NCBI GenBank assembly: GCA_000720805.1
Contig: JODI01000043.1
Coordinates: forward strand, 1-64,000
DNA from: Streptomyces violaceoruber
GTDB taxonomy: Bacteria > Actinomycetota > Actinomycetes > Streptomycetales > Streptomycetaceae
Direction: 5' to 3'
DNA: 64,000 bases
This document shows, in pieces, positions 42,783-52,242 of this stretch. The notes beneath the pieces were generated by a model. It was not told where the DNA came from. It was given only the letters and a program-made list of their open reading frames with translations, and did not search any database. The translations under genes were made by a program, and so were the position numbers. Position 1 is the first letter of the stretch; every line of letters starts with the position of its first letter.

Positions 42783-42900
42783 CGTGCCGCCCCCCAAGTA
42801 CGTTCCGCCCGTACGGGACGATAGCGCCCGGTCACGCAACACGACTCGGGAAAAGGCAAGTTCATCCGCGTGCGCACCCTCCCGGCGCCCCGGAAACCGC

Positions 42901-43665
42901 TCAGCTCGCCGTGCGCCGGATGCGTCCCGTGTACTTCCTCTCCAGTTCCAGGTTGCCCTCGAAGCCGCCGGGGACGTTGGCCGAGACGTACACGGGAGGC
43001 TGTTCGCCGGTGGCGAGGAGTCGGGCGGAGGCCTCGGCGACCGTCATCTGGACCAGCATCACGCCGGTGAGCGTGGACAGGGCGCACACCGCGCCGCCGC
43101 CGGGGAGTTCGAGGAGGGCGTCGCCGCGCGGGGCGGCGTTGTCGAGGACGACGTCGGCGAGGTCGGCGAGCTTCTTGCCGCTCACGTGGCCGGCGGGGAC
43201 GGCCCGGGTGTGGGTCAGGGAGGTGATGGCCAGCAGGCGGTGGCCCCGTTCCTTCACCCGCAGGGCCATCTCGACGATCACGTTGTTGACGCCGGAGTTG
43301 GAGATGACGACGAAGAGGTCCTGGGGGTGCGGGGCGGCGAGATCGTACAGTCGGGTGGCCACGCCCGGCCGGCGTTCGAGGAGCGGGTCGTCGAGGACGC
43401 TCGGGTCGTCGCCGCCGTACAGGACGAGGTCGGCGATGCTCAGCCGGTTGGTGGGGACCAGGCCGCCCGCCCGGCCGGCGAGTTCGAGGACGATCGCCTG
43501 GGAGTGACCGGTTCCGAAGGCGTGGACGACGCCGTCCGCGCGGACGCAGTCGGCGATCAGTTCGGCGGCGCGGGCCACGTCCTCGCGGGATGACTCGGGG
43601 AGGTGCTGGAGGACGGCCAGGCTCTCGCGCGCGAACCCCTGGGCGCTGACGGACTCGACGGACAC
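42901..43665 (-). CDS. SIS-domain sugar isomerase-like protein (UPF0309 type)
   Basis: This 254-residue protein has a SIS phosphosugar-binding domain: VVHAFGTGHSQAIVLELAGRAGGLVP, FVVISNSGVNNVIVEMALRVKERGHRLLAITS and VLDNAAPRGDALLELPGG. It matches the UPF0309 group of Streptomyces. It likely handles a phosphorylated amino sugar in the cytoplasm. GTG 43665 has GGAGGAG eight bases upstream. It is divergent from the RpiR-type regulator and shares its operator region, so it belongs to the glycan regulon rather than to the conflict operon downstream. Confidence 0.87.
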   Translation of the reverse strand: MSVESVSAQGFARESLAVLQHLPESSREDVARAAELIADCVRADGVVHAFGTGHSQAIVLELAGRAGGLVPTNRLSIADLVLYGGDDPSVLDDPLLERRPGVATRLYDLAAPHPQDLFVVISNSGVNNVIVEMALRVKERGHRLLAITSLTHTRAVPAGHVSGKKLADLADVVLDNAAPRGDALLELPGGGAVCALSTLTGVMLVQMTVAEASARLLATGEQPPVYVSANVPGGFEGNLELERKYTGRIRRTAS

Positions 43666-43685
43666 GCGACACTCTCCTCCTGATG

Positions 43686-43720
43686 GATTGAACCACCCTA
43701 TACATCCCCAGTGGTGAATC
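43686..43720. promoter_or_regulatory. Operator candidate in the SIS/RpiR divergent region
   Basis: GATTGAACCAC (43686-43696) and the near-complement GTGGTGAATC (43711-43720) form an imperfect dyad. It shares the TGAACC core with palindromes at 44731 and 49781. A related TGAACGGTGGCTGATACATTC lies at about 43759-43779, just before the regulator's ATG; GATACATTC recurs at about 56783 before the GH5 gene. Likely bound by the adjacent RpiR-type protein. Confidence 0.55.
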
Positions 43721-43784
43721 AATAAATCACGGGCGGTCCTGGTATTCAATCCGCCCCCTGAACGGTGGCTGATACATTCTTCAC

Positions 43785-44669
43785 ATGCCCTCGACGGACG
43801 TCACCACCCTGATCCGTACCGAGCTGCCCCGGCTGGCCGGTTCACTGCGGAAGGTCGGCGAGCTGATCCTGGAGGATCCGGCCGCCGTCACCCACTGCTC
43901 GGCCGCCGAGCTCGGCCGCCGCACCGGCACCTCCCAGGCGACGGTGACCCGCTTCTGCCGCGCCATCGGCCTCGACTCCTACCAGCACCTGCTGATCGAG
44001 CTGGCCCAGGAGCGCGGCCGCGGCGAGGCCACCGACTGGGGCACCGCGGAGATCGGCCCGGACATCTCGCCGGACGACAGCCTCGAACGGGTCGTGCAGG
44101 TCGTCGGCACCGCGGACCTGCGAGCCATCCAGCAGACCATCGACCGGATCGACCTCGACGCCACGGAGCGAGCGGCCCAGGCCCTGGCCCGCGCCCGGCG
44201 CATCGACGTGTACGGGGTCGGCGGCAGCGGCGCGGTGACCCAGGAGACGGAGACGCGGCTGTTCCGCATCGGCTGCTCGGTCCGCGGCTGGACCGAGGTG
44301 CACGCGGCGGCCACCTCCGCGGCCCTGCTCACCCCGGCGGACGTGGCCATCGGCATCTCGCACTCCGGGGCGACCCGGGAGACCCTCGAACCGTTCGAGA
44401 TGGCCAAGGAGCGCGGCGCCACCACCATCGCCCTCACCACGGACCCGCGCTCGCCGCTGGCCAGGGTCGCCGACATCCGGCTCATCCCGTCGTCCGCGGA
44501 GACCAGCTTCCGCGCCGAGGCCATCAGCAGCCGGCACTCGGTCCTGATGCTCGTCGACTGCCTGTACGTCCGGGTCGCCCAGCTCACCTACCAGCGCGCG
44601 AGCGCCTCGCTGGCGCTGACCGACCACATCACCCCGCAGCACGCGGTGAAGGGCCGGCGCGCCCGCTGA
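43785..44669 (+). CDS. MurR/RpiR-family transcriptional regulator
   Basis: The 294-residue regulator has an N-terminal HTH_6 domain (CSAAELGRRTGTSQATVTRFCRAIGLDSYQHLLIELAQE, about residues 38-75). Its C-terminal SIS domain binds phosphosugars (RIDVYGVGGSGAVTQETETRL, VAIGISHSGATRETLEPFEMAKERGATTIALTTDPRSPLA). It probably senses a phosphorylated amino sugar or hexose made by this locus. It lies between the SIS gene and the alpha-mannosidase operon. Related palindromes upstream of these genes suggest local autoregulation. Confidence 0.92.
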   Translation: MPSTDVTTLIRTELPRLAGSLRKVGELILEDPAAVTHCSAAELGRRTGTSQATVTRFCRAIGLDSYQHLLIELAQERGRGEATDWGTAEIGPDISPDDSLERVVQVVGTADLRAIQQTIDRIDLDATERAAQALARARRIDVYGVGGSGAVTQETETRLFRIGCSVRGWTEVHAAATSAALLTPADVAIGISHSGATRETLEPFEMAKERGATTIALTTDPRSPLARVADIRLIPSSAETSFRAEAISSRHSVLMLVDCLYVRVAQLTYQRASASLALTDHITPQHAVKGRRAR

Positions 44670-44689
44670 GTCCGGGCCGATCACACTCC

Positions 44690-44747
44690 GGTTCGATCAT
44701 GCATGGATGAACCACCGAGGTTACGTACTCATGGTTGTTTGAACCAT
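44690..44747 (+). promoter_or_regulatory. Operator palindromes upstream of the alpha-mannosidase operon
   Basis: ATGGTT-N5-AACCAT (44731-44747) is a perfect 6-base-arm palindrome about 50 bases upstream of the mannosidase ATG. A second element, GGTTC at 44690-44694 paired with GAACC at 44709-44713, lies just before it; the latter is part of ATGGATGAACCACC. Both share the TGAACC half-site seen at 43690 and 49791. Confidence 0.6.
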
Positions 44748-44796
44748 CCCCTCGGTGCCACGATGGGGCTCCGCCGAGCATCCTCGTAGGAGCCTC

Positions 44797-47700
44797 ATGC
44801 GCGTCTCCCGTGTCGAGTCGACCGAGCTCTTCGTCGGAACCACCGAGCAACCGCGCCAAGTGCTGGCCGTCGAGCTGAGCCACACCCCCGGGCGGACCGT
44901 CCGCCTCACCGTCGAGGGCCGCGGTGTGCACGGCACCCTGGACGCCACGGTGGCCGAGGACGGCACCCTGCGGGCCGAGATACCGGTGACCGCCGAGCCG
45001 GCCGTCGGCGAGCGCCGTGAGATCACGGTCACCGCCGCCGACGGAGACCAACGCGCCCACCACACAGGCGAGTTCGTAGCCGCCGAGCCCGGCTGGACCA
45101 TGTTCATGGTCAGCCACTTCCACTACGACCCCGTCTGGTGGAACACCCAGGCCGCCTACACCGAGACCTGGGACCTCGTCGACGACCCCGCCGCCACCGG
45201 CCTGCCCGCCCGCCCCTTCGGCTACCGCGGCGACTCCGGCATGAGCCTGGTGCGGGCCCACTCCGATCTGGCCCGGCGCGATCCGGCGTACACCTTCGTG
45301 CTCGCCGAGGTCGACTATCTCAAGCCCTACTGGGACGCCTTCCCGGAGGAGCGCGCCTTTCTGCGGGAGCTGATCCGCACCGGACGCGTCGAGGTCATGG
45401 GCGGCACGTACAACGAGCCGAACACCAACCTCACCGGCGCCGAGGCGACCGTACGCAACGCGCTGTACGGCGACGGGTTCCAGCGCGGGATCATGGGGGC
45501 GTCCCCGCAGACCGCCTGGCAGCTGGACGCGTTCGGGCACGATCCGCAGTTCCCCGCTCTGATGGCGGACGCGGGGGTCACCTCCAGTTCGTGGGCGCGC
45601 GGGCCGTACCACCAGTGGGGGCCGACGATGTCCGTGTTCGGGGAGGAGCCGAGGGACCCCGGGCGGATGCAGTTCCCGGCCGAGTTCGAGTGGATCGCCC
45701 CCTCGGGACGCGGGCTGCTGACCGCGTACATGGTCAACCACTACGCCGCCGGCTGGGTGATCGACAGCGCTCCCGCCCTGCCGGAGGCCGAGGCCGCGGC
45801 CCTCAAGCTGTTCAAAGGGCTGAAGAAGGTCGCGCTCACCCGGAACGTGCTGCTGCCGGTCGGCGGGGACTACGCGCCGCCGTGCCGCTGGGTGATGGAC
45901 ATCCACCGCGACTGGAACGAGCGGTACGTGTGGCCGCGGTTCGTCAGCGCCGTCCCCCGGGACTTCTTCGCCGCCGTCCGCGAGCAGCTCGACGAGGAGG
46001 GGCGCAGGGCCTCGCCGCAGACCCGGGACATGAACCCGGTCTACACCGGCAAGGACGTCTCCTACATCGACACCAAGCAGGCCCAGCGGTACGGCGAGAC
46101 CCTACTCGCCGACGCGGAGGCCTGGGCGACGCTCGCCTCCCTGGTCACGGGCCACCCCTATCCCGACGCGGCCCTCGACAAGGCCTGGCGGCAACTCGTC
46201 TACGGCGCCCATCACGACGCCGTCACCGGCTCCGAGTCCGACCAGGTCTACATCGACCTGATGACCGGCTGGCGGGAGCTGTACGACCTCGCGGGGACCG
46301 TGCACGACGACGCCACCCGCGCCCTCGCCGACCGGGTCGCCCCGGGCAGCGGACCCGATCTGGTCGTGTTCAACTCCGCGACGTGGCAGCGACGGGACGT
46401 GCTCACGGTCGAGGACCCGGGGCTGGTTCCCCTGGACGACTCCTTCCGGCCGCTGCCCGCCGTCCGCGAGGACGACGGCCGGCTCCGGGTCGTCGTACCG
46501 GACGTCCCGGGCATGGGCCTCAAGGCCCTCCCGCTCGCGGCCGGTTCGGTACCTCAGTGGACGCCCGGCGAGGGCACGGCCGTCCGCAACGAGTTCTACG
46601 AGGTGACGGTCGACCCCGCACACGGCGGCGCCGTCAGCGGCCTGCGCGCCCTCACCGAAGGGGACGGCGGCCGGGAGCTGCTGCGCCCCGGCGACCTCGG
46701 CAACGAACTCGTCGTCCAGGAGGAGTACCCGACGCACCCGCGCTTCGGCGAGGGCCCCTGGCACCTCACGCCGACCGGCACGACCACCGCCCGCAGCCGG
46801 GACGTGAGAGCCGAGGTCGAGGTCGAGCACTCCCCCGCCGGGTCGCGGATCACCGTCCGCGCCGACCTCGGGCTCTTCCGGTACACCCAGCGGCTGACGC
46901 TGTGGACGGGCGTCGACCGCCTCGACGTCACCACCACCCTCGACGGCTACGACGGCGCCGACCGGCTGATCCGGGTCCGCTGGCCGTCCGACGTGCGGGG
47001 CGGGCTGCCGGTGCACGAGGTGGCGGACGCCGTCATCGGGCGCGGCTTCGGGTTCGTGGACGTGGACAGCGAGCGGTTCCCGTGGACGCTGGACAACCCG
47101 GCCAACACCTGGTTCGCGCTGGGATCCACGGCTCGGGTTGCGGTCCGGGACGACTCCGGCGCGCTCCTCGGGCACCGGGCCGTCGGGGTCGCGGAGGTGG
47201 TGTACGCCGACTGGGACACGGCCGGTGAGCTGGGCACCCCGCTCGCGGCCGCTCTCGTCCGCGCCGGGGTCACCGCGACCTCGACCATCGCGGGCGGCCC
47301 CCGCTACGGCGACCTGGAGGTCGACTCCAACCTGCCCGACATCCGGATCGCCGTCGGCGGCCCCGAGCGCAACTCCGTGGTCGCCGAGGCCCTCGGCTGG
47401 GACCCGGCCGCCGGGCGGGAACTGCGACGGCAACTGGCCGAACGCGGGGTGGCGGCCGTGTGGGTCGCGCCGCGGGCCTCACTGCGGGAGGAGTGGGTGC
47501 CGGGGGCCGATCTGCGCGACCTGGAGCGGCTGCCGCTGCTGGTGGTCGCCGGCGCCGACGCCGAGGACGACGCGAAGGCGGTCGACGCGCTCATCGCCGA
47601 CCTGGACGACTTCACCCTCGCGGCCACCGCCGCGGGCGGCGGCGAGGCGCTGCCGCCCGGCGACGCCTGGGACGGGCGCGGCTTCGCCGTCCTCAACCGG

Positions 47701-49032
47701 GGCACACCCGGCTGTGTGGTCACCGCCTCCGGCGACCTCTGCATGTCCCTGATGCGTTCCTGCACCGGCTGGCCCTCCGGCATCTGGATCGACCCGCCCC
47801 GCCGCACCGCACCCGACGGCTCCGCCTTCCAGCTCCAGCGCTGGTCCCACACCTTCGAGTACGCGGTCGTGGCCGGCGAGGGCGACTGGCGGGAGCTCCG
47901 ACTGCCCGCGCGCGGGCACGAGTTCAACCATCCGCTCACCGCCCGGCTACGGGAGGCGGACGGGACCGCGCGGTTGCCGAGGAGTGTGTCCCTGCTGACG
48001 CTGGAGCCCGCCCGCGAGGTCCTCCTGGACGCCCTCAAGCCGGCCGGCTCCCCGCTCGCCCGGGGCAGCGTGGCCGCCGTCGAGCCGGGGCGCGGGGTCG
48101 TCGTACGGATGCACGAGGTGAACGGGCGGCCGGTGCGGGCGCGCGTGCAGGGGCCGTCGGCCTGGAGGGACGGCGCCCGGGCGGACGTACTGGAGCGTCC
48201 CGGGGAACGGCTGACGCCGGACGGGGCGGGCGGGCTGGGCGTCGGCCTGACCGGGTTCGAGGTGGCGACGGTCCTGGCCACGCCCTCCGACACTCCTGAG
48301 GCCGGCTCCGGCCCCGCCGTCGCCGCCCACGAGCCCGCCCAGCCCGTCCACACCCGCTACTGGCTGCACAACTCCGGGCCCGCCCCGCGCGGCAACATGC
48401 CCGTGGCCGTATACGTTTCGCCCGCCGTGCTGACCGTCTCCGGCCCGGTCACCGCGACCGTGCGGGTGAGTTCCGAGCTCACCGACGCGTCGGCGCGGGG
48501 CATGGTGGCCTTCGAGGTGCCGCCCGGCTGGTCCGCCGAGCCGGCCGAGCTGCCGTGCGCGCTGGGCCCCGGCGGATTCACCCTGGCCGAGGTCACGGTG
48601 ACCCCGCCGCCGGACGCCGAGCCCGGCCGGCACTGGCTGGCGGCCCGGCTGTCATACGGCGGGCAGACGTACGAGGACGTCGTGGCGCTGGACGTGTCCG
48701 ACGGGCACACCGGGCCGACTCTGCTGGCCCGGCTGGGAGTCGAGCGGGTCACCGTGCGGCGGGGCGAGCGGGTCCGGGTCCCGGTGAACGTGCGCAACGC
48801 CACCCGGGGGCCGGTGCGCGGGCAGTTGTGGGCCGTGTCGGCGTGGGGCACCTGGGCGGGGGTCGGGCCCGGCTGCCAGGGGTTCACGGTGGCCGGGGGG
48901 CAGGAGCTGGAGTGCGGGATCGACGTGGACGCCTCGGCGGTGCCGCCGGGGTCGTACTGGCTGATGGCGAAGGCCGCCTGGCACGGGTCCGTCGCCTATA
49001 CGGAGGCGGTGGTCCTGGAGGTGACGCCATGA
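44797..49032 (+). CDS. GH38 alpha-mannosidase, long form
   Basis: This 1411-residue enzyme has no signal peptide and so acts in the cytoplasm. After an N-terminal beta domain (about 1-100), the GH38 catalytic domain opens with SHFHYDPVWW (zinc ligands). The nucleophile-region QLDAFGHDPQF, MVNHYAAGW and the zinc-site AHHDAVTGSESDQVYIDL follow. The middle part is the mannosidase beta-sandwich (NEFYEVTVDPAHGGAVSGL). About residues 1190-1410 hold two NEW3-like beta domains (FEVPPGWSAEPAELP and RNATRGPVRGQLW). TAGGAG precedes the ATG. It removes alpha-mannose from imported oligosaccharides and overlaps the next gene (ATGA). Confidence 0.95.
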   Translation: MRVSRVESTELFVGTTEQPRQVLAVELSHTPGRTVRLTVEGRGVHGTLDATVAEDGTLRAEIPVTAEPAVGERREITVTAADGDQRAHHTGEFVAAEPGWTMFMVSHFHYDPVWWNTQAAYTETWDLVDDPAATGLPARPFGYRGDSGMSLVRAHSDLARRDPAYTFVLAEVDYLKPYWDAFPEERAFLRELIRTGRVEVMGGTYNEPNTNLTGAEATVRNALYGDGFQRGIMGASPQTAWQLDAFGHDPQFPALMADAGVTSSSWARGPYHQWGPTMSVFGEEPRDPGRMQFPAEFEWIAPSGRGLLTAYMVNHYAAGWVIDSAPALPEAEAAALKLFKGLKKVALTRNVLLPVGGDYAPPCRWVMDIHRDWNERYVWPRFVSAVPRDFFAAVREQLDEEGRRASPQTRDMNPVYTGKDVSYIDTKQAQRYGETLLADAEAWATLASLVTGHPYPDAALDKAWRQLVYGAHHDAVTGSESDQVYIDLMTGWRELYDLAGTVHDDATRALADRVAPGSGPDLVVFNSATWQRRDVLTVEDPGLVPLDDSFRPLPAVREDDGRLRVVVPDVPGMGLKALPLAAGSVPQWTPGEGTAVRNEFYEVTVDPAHGGAVSGLRALTEGDGGRELLRPGDLGNELVVQEEYPTHPRFGEGPWHLTPTGTTTARSRDVRAEVEVEHSPAGSRITVRADLGLFRYTQRLTLWTGVDRLDVTTTLDGYDGADRLIRVRWPSDVRGGLPVHEVADAVIGRGFGFVDVDSERFPWTLDNPANTWFALGSTARVAVRDDSGALLGHRAVGVAEVVYADWDTAGELGTPLAAALVRAGVTATSTIAGGPRYGDLEVDSNLPDIRIAVGGPERNSVVAEALGWDPAAGRELRRQLAERGVAAVWVAPRASLREEWVPGADLRDLERLPLLVVAGADAEDDAKAVDALIADLDDFTLAATAAGGGEALPPGDAWDGRGFAVLNRGTPGCVVTASGDLCMSLMRSCTGWPSGIWIDPPRRTAPDGSAFQLQRWSHTFEYAVVAGEGDWRELRLPARGHEFNHPLTARLREADGTARLPRSVSLLTLEPAREVLLDALKPAGSPLARGSVAAVEPGRGVVVRMHEVNGRPVRARVQGPSAWRDGARADVLERPGERLTPDGAGGLGVGLTGFEVATVLATPSDTPEAGSGPAVAAHEPAQPVHTRYWLHNSGPAPRGNMPVAVYVSPAVLTVSGPVTATVRVSSELTDASARGMVAFEVPPGWSAEPAELPCALGPGGFTLAEVTVTPPPDAEPGRHWLAARLSYGGQTYEDVVALDVSDGHTGPTLLARLGVERVTVRRGERVRVPVNVRNATRGPVRGQLWAVSAWGTWAGVGPGCQGFTVAGGQELECGIDVDASAVPPGSYWLMAKAAWHGSVAYTEAVVLEVTP

Positions 49033-49664
49033 ACGCCGCGTCGGAGCACGCCGCCCTGGTGGACGGTCGGGCGGTCGGGAGGGATCGGGTGGACGCGCTG
49101 CTGAGGGCCGTGCCGGCCCGCGACGGGCAGCCCCGGCCGGAGGCCCTCGCCCGGGCCGAACGGCAGCGGCGGCGCTGGGCGACCCAGGTCGTGGTCACCG
49201 ACGAACTCGCCCGTCGGGCCTGCGCGGACCGGGGGATCGAGCCGCCGGCCGAGGTGGCGCCGAGCCTGGTGCTCGCGGTGGCGGAGACCGACGTCGCCGA
49301 CCTGGGCAGCATCGTCGCGGCGGCGCTCGCGCACTCCCCGGCCGCCCGCGCGCTGCTGTCCCGGCTGGAGGCCGAGCAGCTCGTGCCCGAGGCGGCCGTA
49401 CGGGACTTCTACGACCGCAACCGGGACCGCTTCCTCACCCGGGCGGCGCTGCGACGCGGTGTCGATCCGTTCGGCACGGCGACGGAGGCGGACTTCGTGC
49501 CGTACGGGCAGGCCCGCGAGCAGGTCGCGCGGGAGCTGCGGCGGGCGGCGGGACGGCGGGCCTTCTTCGACTGGTTGGACCAGGCCCGCACCGGCGTGGT
49601 CTACGCGCAGGGACACGAACACCCGGGCGATCCCTCGCACCCGGACCACGAACACCGGCACTGA
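49029..49664 (+). CDS. Foldase-like (SurA/PpiC N-terminal-like) protein with His-rich tail
   Basis: The 211-residue protein is translationally coupled to the alpha-mannosidase gene (ATGA). Its middle has AVRDFYDRNRDRFLTRAALR, like the linker of PpiC-type peptidyl-prolyl isomerases. A leading helical segment (VVVTDELARRACADRG) also resembles foldases, but there is no complete PPIase domain and no signal peptide. The last 16 residues are rich in His, Glu and Asp (HEHPGDPSHPDHEHRH) and could bind zinc. A role as a folding or zinc-loading helper for the giant zinc-dependent mannosidase is an inference. The family is not firmly recognised. Confidence 0.7.
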   Translation: MNAASEHAALVDGRAVGRDRVDALLRAVPARDGQPRPEALARAERQRRRWATQVVVTDELARRACADRGIEPPAEVAPSLVLAVAETDVADLGSIVAAALAHSPAARALLSRLEAEQLVPEAAVRDFYDRNRDRFLTRAALRRGVDPFGTATEADFVPYGQAREQVARELRRAAGRRAFFDWLDQARTGVVYAQGHEHPGDPSHPDHEHRH

Positions 49665-49678
49665 GCCGCCACCGAACC

Positions 49679-49692
49679 GCCCTGATCAGGGC
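49679..49692. promoter_or_regulatory. Perfect 14-base palindrome after the foldase-like gene
   Basis: GCCCTGATCAGGGC is self-complementary over its whole length and lies 15 bases after the stop at 49664. With no loop it is a poor terminator. It may be a protein-binding site or chance. Confidence 0.3.
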
Positions 49693-49732
49693 GTTGATCG
49701 CGGACGGAACCGAAAAGCAACACGGCAACCCA

Positions 49733-49799
49733 TTGACCTCCGATGAATTCTGGTCCACCTTTTCATCAATCGGAGTCGAAGTTGGTTAATTGAACCAAC
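49733..49799 (+). promoter_or_regulatory. Promoter and operator of the sugar ABC importer operon
   Basis: TTGACC (49733-49738) could be a -35 element. The best operator of the window is GTTGGTT-N5-AACCAAC (49781-49799), a perfect palindrome with 7-base arms and spacer AATTG. It lies 35 bases upstream of the binding-protein ATG, where a bound repressor would block transcription. It shares TTGAACCA with the sites at 43690 and 44739. Confidence 0.6.
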
Positions 49800-49834
49800 C
49801 GTCCTGGCTGACCGGTCGCTGGAGGGCACACGAC

Positions 49835-51205
49835 ATGCGCGCAAGAAGACTCACCCGGACCCTGACCTGTTTCGCGGTCCTGTCCCTGACCGCCGCGGGC
49901 TGCGGCCTGTCGGGCGGCTCCGGTGGCGACGGCGCCACCGCCGGCGGCTGCAAGGTCGACCAGGGCAACGTGGGGTCCGGGAAGCTCAGCGGCGACGTCA
50001 AGGGCGACATCACCTTCCAGACCACCAACCTGAAGAAAGACTTCGGCGACTACTTCAACGGCGTCATCTCGGCCTTCGAGAAGGCGCACCCGGGCACCAA
50101 GGTCAAGTGGATCGACGACCCGGGCGACGCCACGTTCACCCAGCGCCTGGTCGCGGACGCGCAGGGCTGCACGCTCCCGGACGTGGTGAACATCAACGTC
50201 AACACGGCGATCGCGCTCACCAAGAACGGCTACCTGCTCGACCTGGACAAGAAGGCCCCGGACGCGGGCAAGCCGTTCGTCCCGGCGCTGTGGAAGTCGA
50301 GCATGTACGCGGACGCCGCCGGCGCCAAGGTGCACAGCGTGCTGCCCTGGTACTCCGGCGGCATCGTGCAGACCTTCAACGACGATCTGATGAAGAAGGC
50401 GGGCCTGGACCCGGCCGAGCCCGCGACCACCGTCCTCGGTCTGTTCGACGACGCCGAGAAGGTGGCCAAGGCCTCGGGCGGGAAGTACTACGCCTTCCTC
50501 GCCAACCCGCAGCTGCGCATCCCGGCCGACTGGCAGCAGATGGGCATCGCGATTCTCTCCGCGGACGGCAAGAAGTTCACCTTCGCCGACGACCCGAAGA
50601 CCACACAGTGGGTCGAGGCCATGACGAAGCTCTACCAGGCCGGGGGGATGCCCCGGGACTCCCTGTCCTCCACCCAGGACCCGGCCAACGTCTACGGCCA
50701 GGGCAAGCTGGTCTACGGCCCCACCAACCCGAACTTCCTGCGCTTCATCCAGCAGAACAACCCGACCGTCTACAAGAAGACCGGCGTGGCGCGCTTCATG
50801 CTGGACGCCCTCGGCCACACCGTCGGCGCCCCGCAGTACATGGGTGTCGCCTCCACCAGCAAGAACGCGGTCACCGCGCTGTCCTTCGCGCAGTTCCTGA
50901 CCAACGCCGAGAACCAGCTGGAGTGGGCGAAGGACCCGAACGTGGTCATCTTCCCCTCCACCACGGCCTCCCTGAACGACCCCTTCTTCCAGTCGGTCAA
51001 GGGCAGCGACCCGTTCGCCCAGGCCCGCAAGATCGTGGCCAGTGACCGCAAGACCGCCACGGCCGACGAGATCGCCCTCACCCCGGGCGAGCTGAACGCC
51101 ATCTCGGCCCAGATCCAGTTGGCGATGCAGGGCAAGAAGAGCGCCGAGGACGCCCTCAAGGAGGCTCAGTCCAAGTCCAACGAGCTGATCAAGCAGGGCA
51201 GCTGA
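49835..51205 (+). CDS. Sugar ABC transporter substrate-binding lipoprotein
   Basis: This 456-residue protein belongs to the extracellular solute-binding family 1 (MalE/UgpB-like). Its signal is MRARRLTRTLTCFAVLSLTAAGCG, with the lipobox Cys near residue 23. The mature part shows ITFQTTNLKKDFGDYFNGVISAFEKAHPGTKVKW, LPDVVNINVNTAIALTKNGYLLDLD and YSGGIVQTFNDDLMKKAGLDP. ATG 49835 with GGAGGG eight bases upstream is preferred; an earlier in-frame start would place coding sequence over the operator. It captures an oligosaccharide, here probably mannose/GlcNAc-containing, for the two permeases that follow. Confidence 0.93.
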   Translation: MRARRLTRTLTCFAVLSLTAAGCGLSGGSGGDGATAGGCKVDQGNVGSGKLSGDVKGDITFQTTNLKKDFGDYFNGVISAFEKAHPGTKVKWIDDPGDATFTQRLVADAQGCTLPDVVNINVNTAIALTKNGYLLDLDKKAPDAGKPFVPALWKSSMYADAAGAKVHSVLPWYSGGIVQTFNDDLMKKAGLDPAEPATTVLGLFDDAEKVAKASGGKYYAFLANPQLRIPADWQQMGIAILSADGKKFTFADDPKTTQWVEAMTKLYQAGGMPRDSLSSTQDPANVYGQGKLVYGPTNPNFLRFIQQNNPTVYKKTGVARFMLDALGHTVGAPQYMGVASTSKNAVTALSFAQFLTNAENQLEWAKDPNVVIFPSTTASLNDPFFQSVKGSDPFAQARKIVASDRKTATADEIALTPGELNAISAQIQLAMQGKKSAEDALKEAQSKSNELIKQGS

Positions 51206-52242
51206 TGGCTCAGCACACCCTCGACCAGGTGCCCGTCCCCCCTCCCCTGGGGGCGGGCGCCTCCCGCCCCGGTGCTTCGCCGGCCCGTCGGACGCCGGGG
51301 CTGCCGCGCCGCGTCCTCCGCTCCGTGGTCCCTGGCCCGACCGCGGACGCGGGGGGCGCGGCGCTCTACCGCCGGTGGTGGCTGCCCTGGCTGTGGATGG
51401 CCCCGGCGATCGTCGGTACGACGGTCTTCGGAGTCTTCCCCTTCCTCAACACGCTCCTGGTCTCCTTCACCGACGCCAAGCCGCTCGGCGGCGCCTACAA
51501 GCTCGTGGGGCTCGACAACTACAAGCGGATGCTCGGCGACCCGGACTTCTGGGTGGCGACCCGCAACAGCGTGCTGTACGCGCTGATCGTGGTCCCGCTG
51601 ATGGTGCTGCTGCCGCTGCTGCTGGCGGTGCTGGTGGAGAAGAACCTCCCGGGCATCGGCTTTTTCCGCTCCGCCTTCTACACGCCGGTCCTCGCCTCCA
51701 GCGTGGTCGTCGGCCTGAGCTGGCAGTGGCTGCTGAGCGACCAGGGACTGGTCAACACCTGGCTGGAGAAGGCCCACCTCGTCCGGGAGGCCGTCCCGTT
51801 CCTGTCCGACTCGTGGCTGATCCTGCTGTCGGCGATGGGCCTGACCATCTGGAAGGGCCTCGGCTGGTACATGATCTTCTACCTGGCCGCGCTGGGGAAC
51901 GTACCGAAGGAACTCCATGAGGCGGCGGCCGTCGACGGCGCCGGAGCGGCCCGCCGGTTCTGGCACATCACCGTGCCCGGTGTCCGCCAGTCGATGATGC
52001 TGGTCGGCACCCTCACCGGCATCGGCTCGCTGCGGGTGTTCACCGAGATCTACATGCTCGGCGGCGCCACCGGCGGCCCCGGCGGCGCCGACCGCACGCT
52101 GCCCTTCTACATCCGGGACGTCGGCCTCGACCCGCTCACCGGCAACGCCGGTTACGGCGCCGCGGTCAGCGTCGCGCTGTTCGCCCTGACCCTGGGCCTC
52201 ACGCTGCTCGCCCAGCGCCTGACCAAGGAGGACGAGTCATGA
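51205..52242 (+). CDS. Sugar ABC transporter permease (MalF/UgpA type)
   Basis: The 345-residue permease has a Pro/Arg-rich cytoplasmic lead of about 55 residues, then WLPWLWMAPAIVGTTVFGVFPFLNTLLVSFTDAK and about six helices. The EAA loop is LHEAAAVDGAGAARRFWHITVPGVRQSM. The ATG overlaps the binding-protein stop by one base (TGATG), and the 3' end overlaps the next permease gene by 4 bases. No ATPase gene is present nearby, so a shared MsiK-type ATPase encoded elsewhere presumably drives it. Confidence 0.93.
   Translation: MAQHTLDQVPVPPPLGAGASRPGASPARRTPGLPRRVLRSVVPGPTADAGGAALYRRWWLPWLWMAPAIVGTTVFGVFPFLNTLLVSFTDAKPLGGAYKLVGLDNYKRMLGDPDFWVATRNSVLYALIVVPLMVLLPLLLAVLVEKNLPGIGFFRSAFYTPVLASSVVVGLSWQWLLSDQGLVNTWLEKAHLVREAVPFLSDSWLILLSAMGLTIWKGLGWYMIFYLAALGNVPKELHEAAAVDGAGAARRFWHITVPGVRQSMMLVGTLTGIGSLRVFTEIYMLGGATGGPGGADRTLPFYIRDVGLDPLTGNAGYGAAVSVALFALTLGLTLLAQRLTKEDES

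Noticed and set aside
42808..42817. CCCGTACGGG palindrome upstream of the conflict-system operon as an operator
   Set aside because: It is only 10 bases of a very common GC-rich type, with no second copy in the region. Worth remembering but not supportable as a site.
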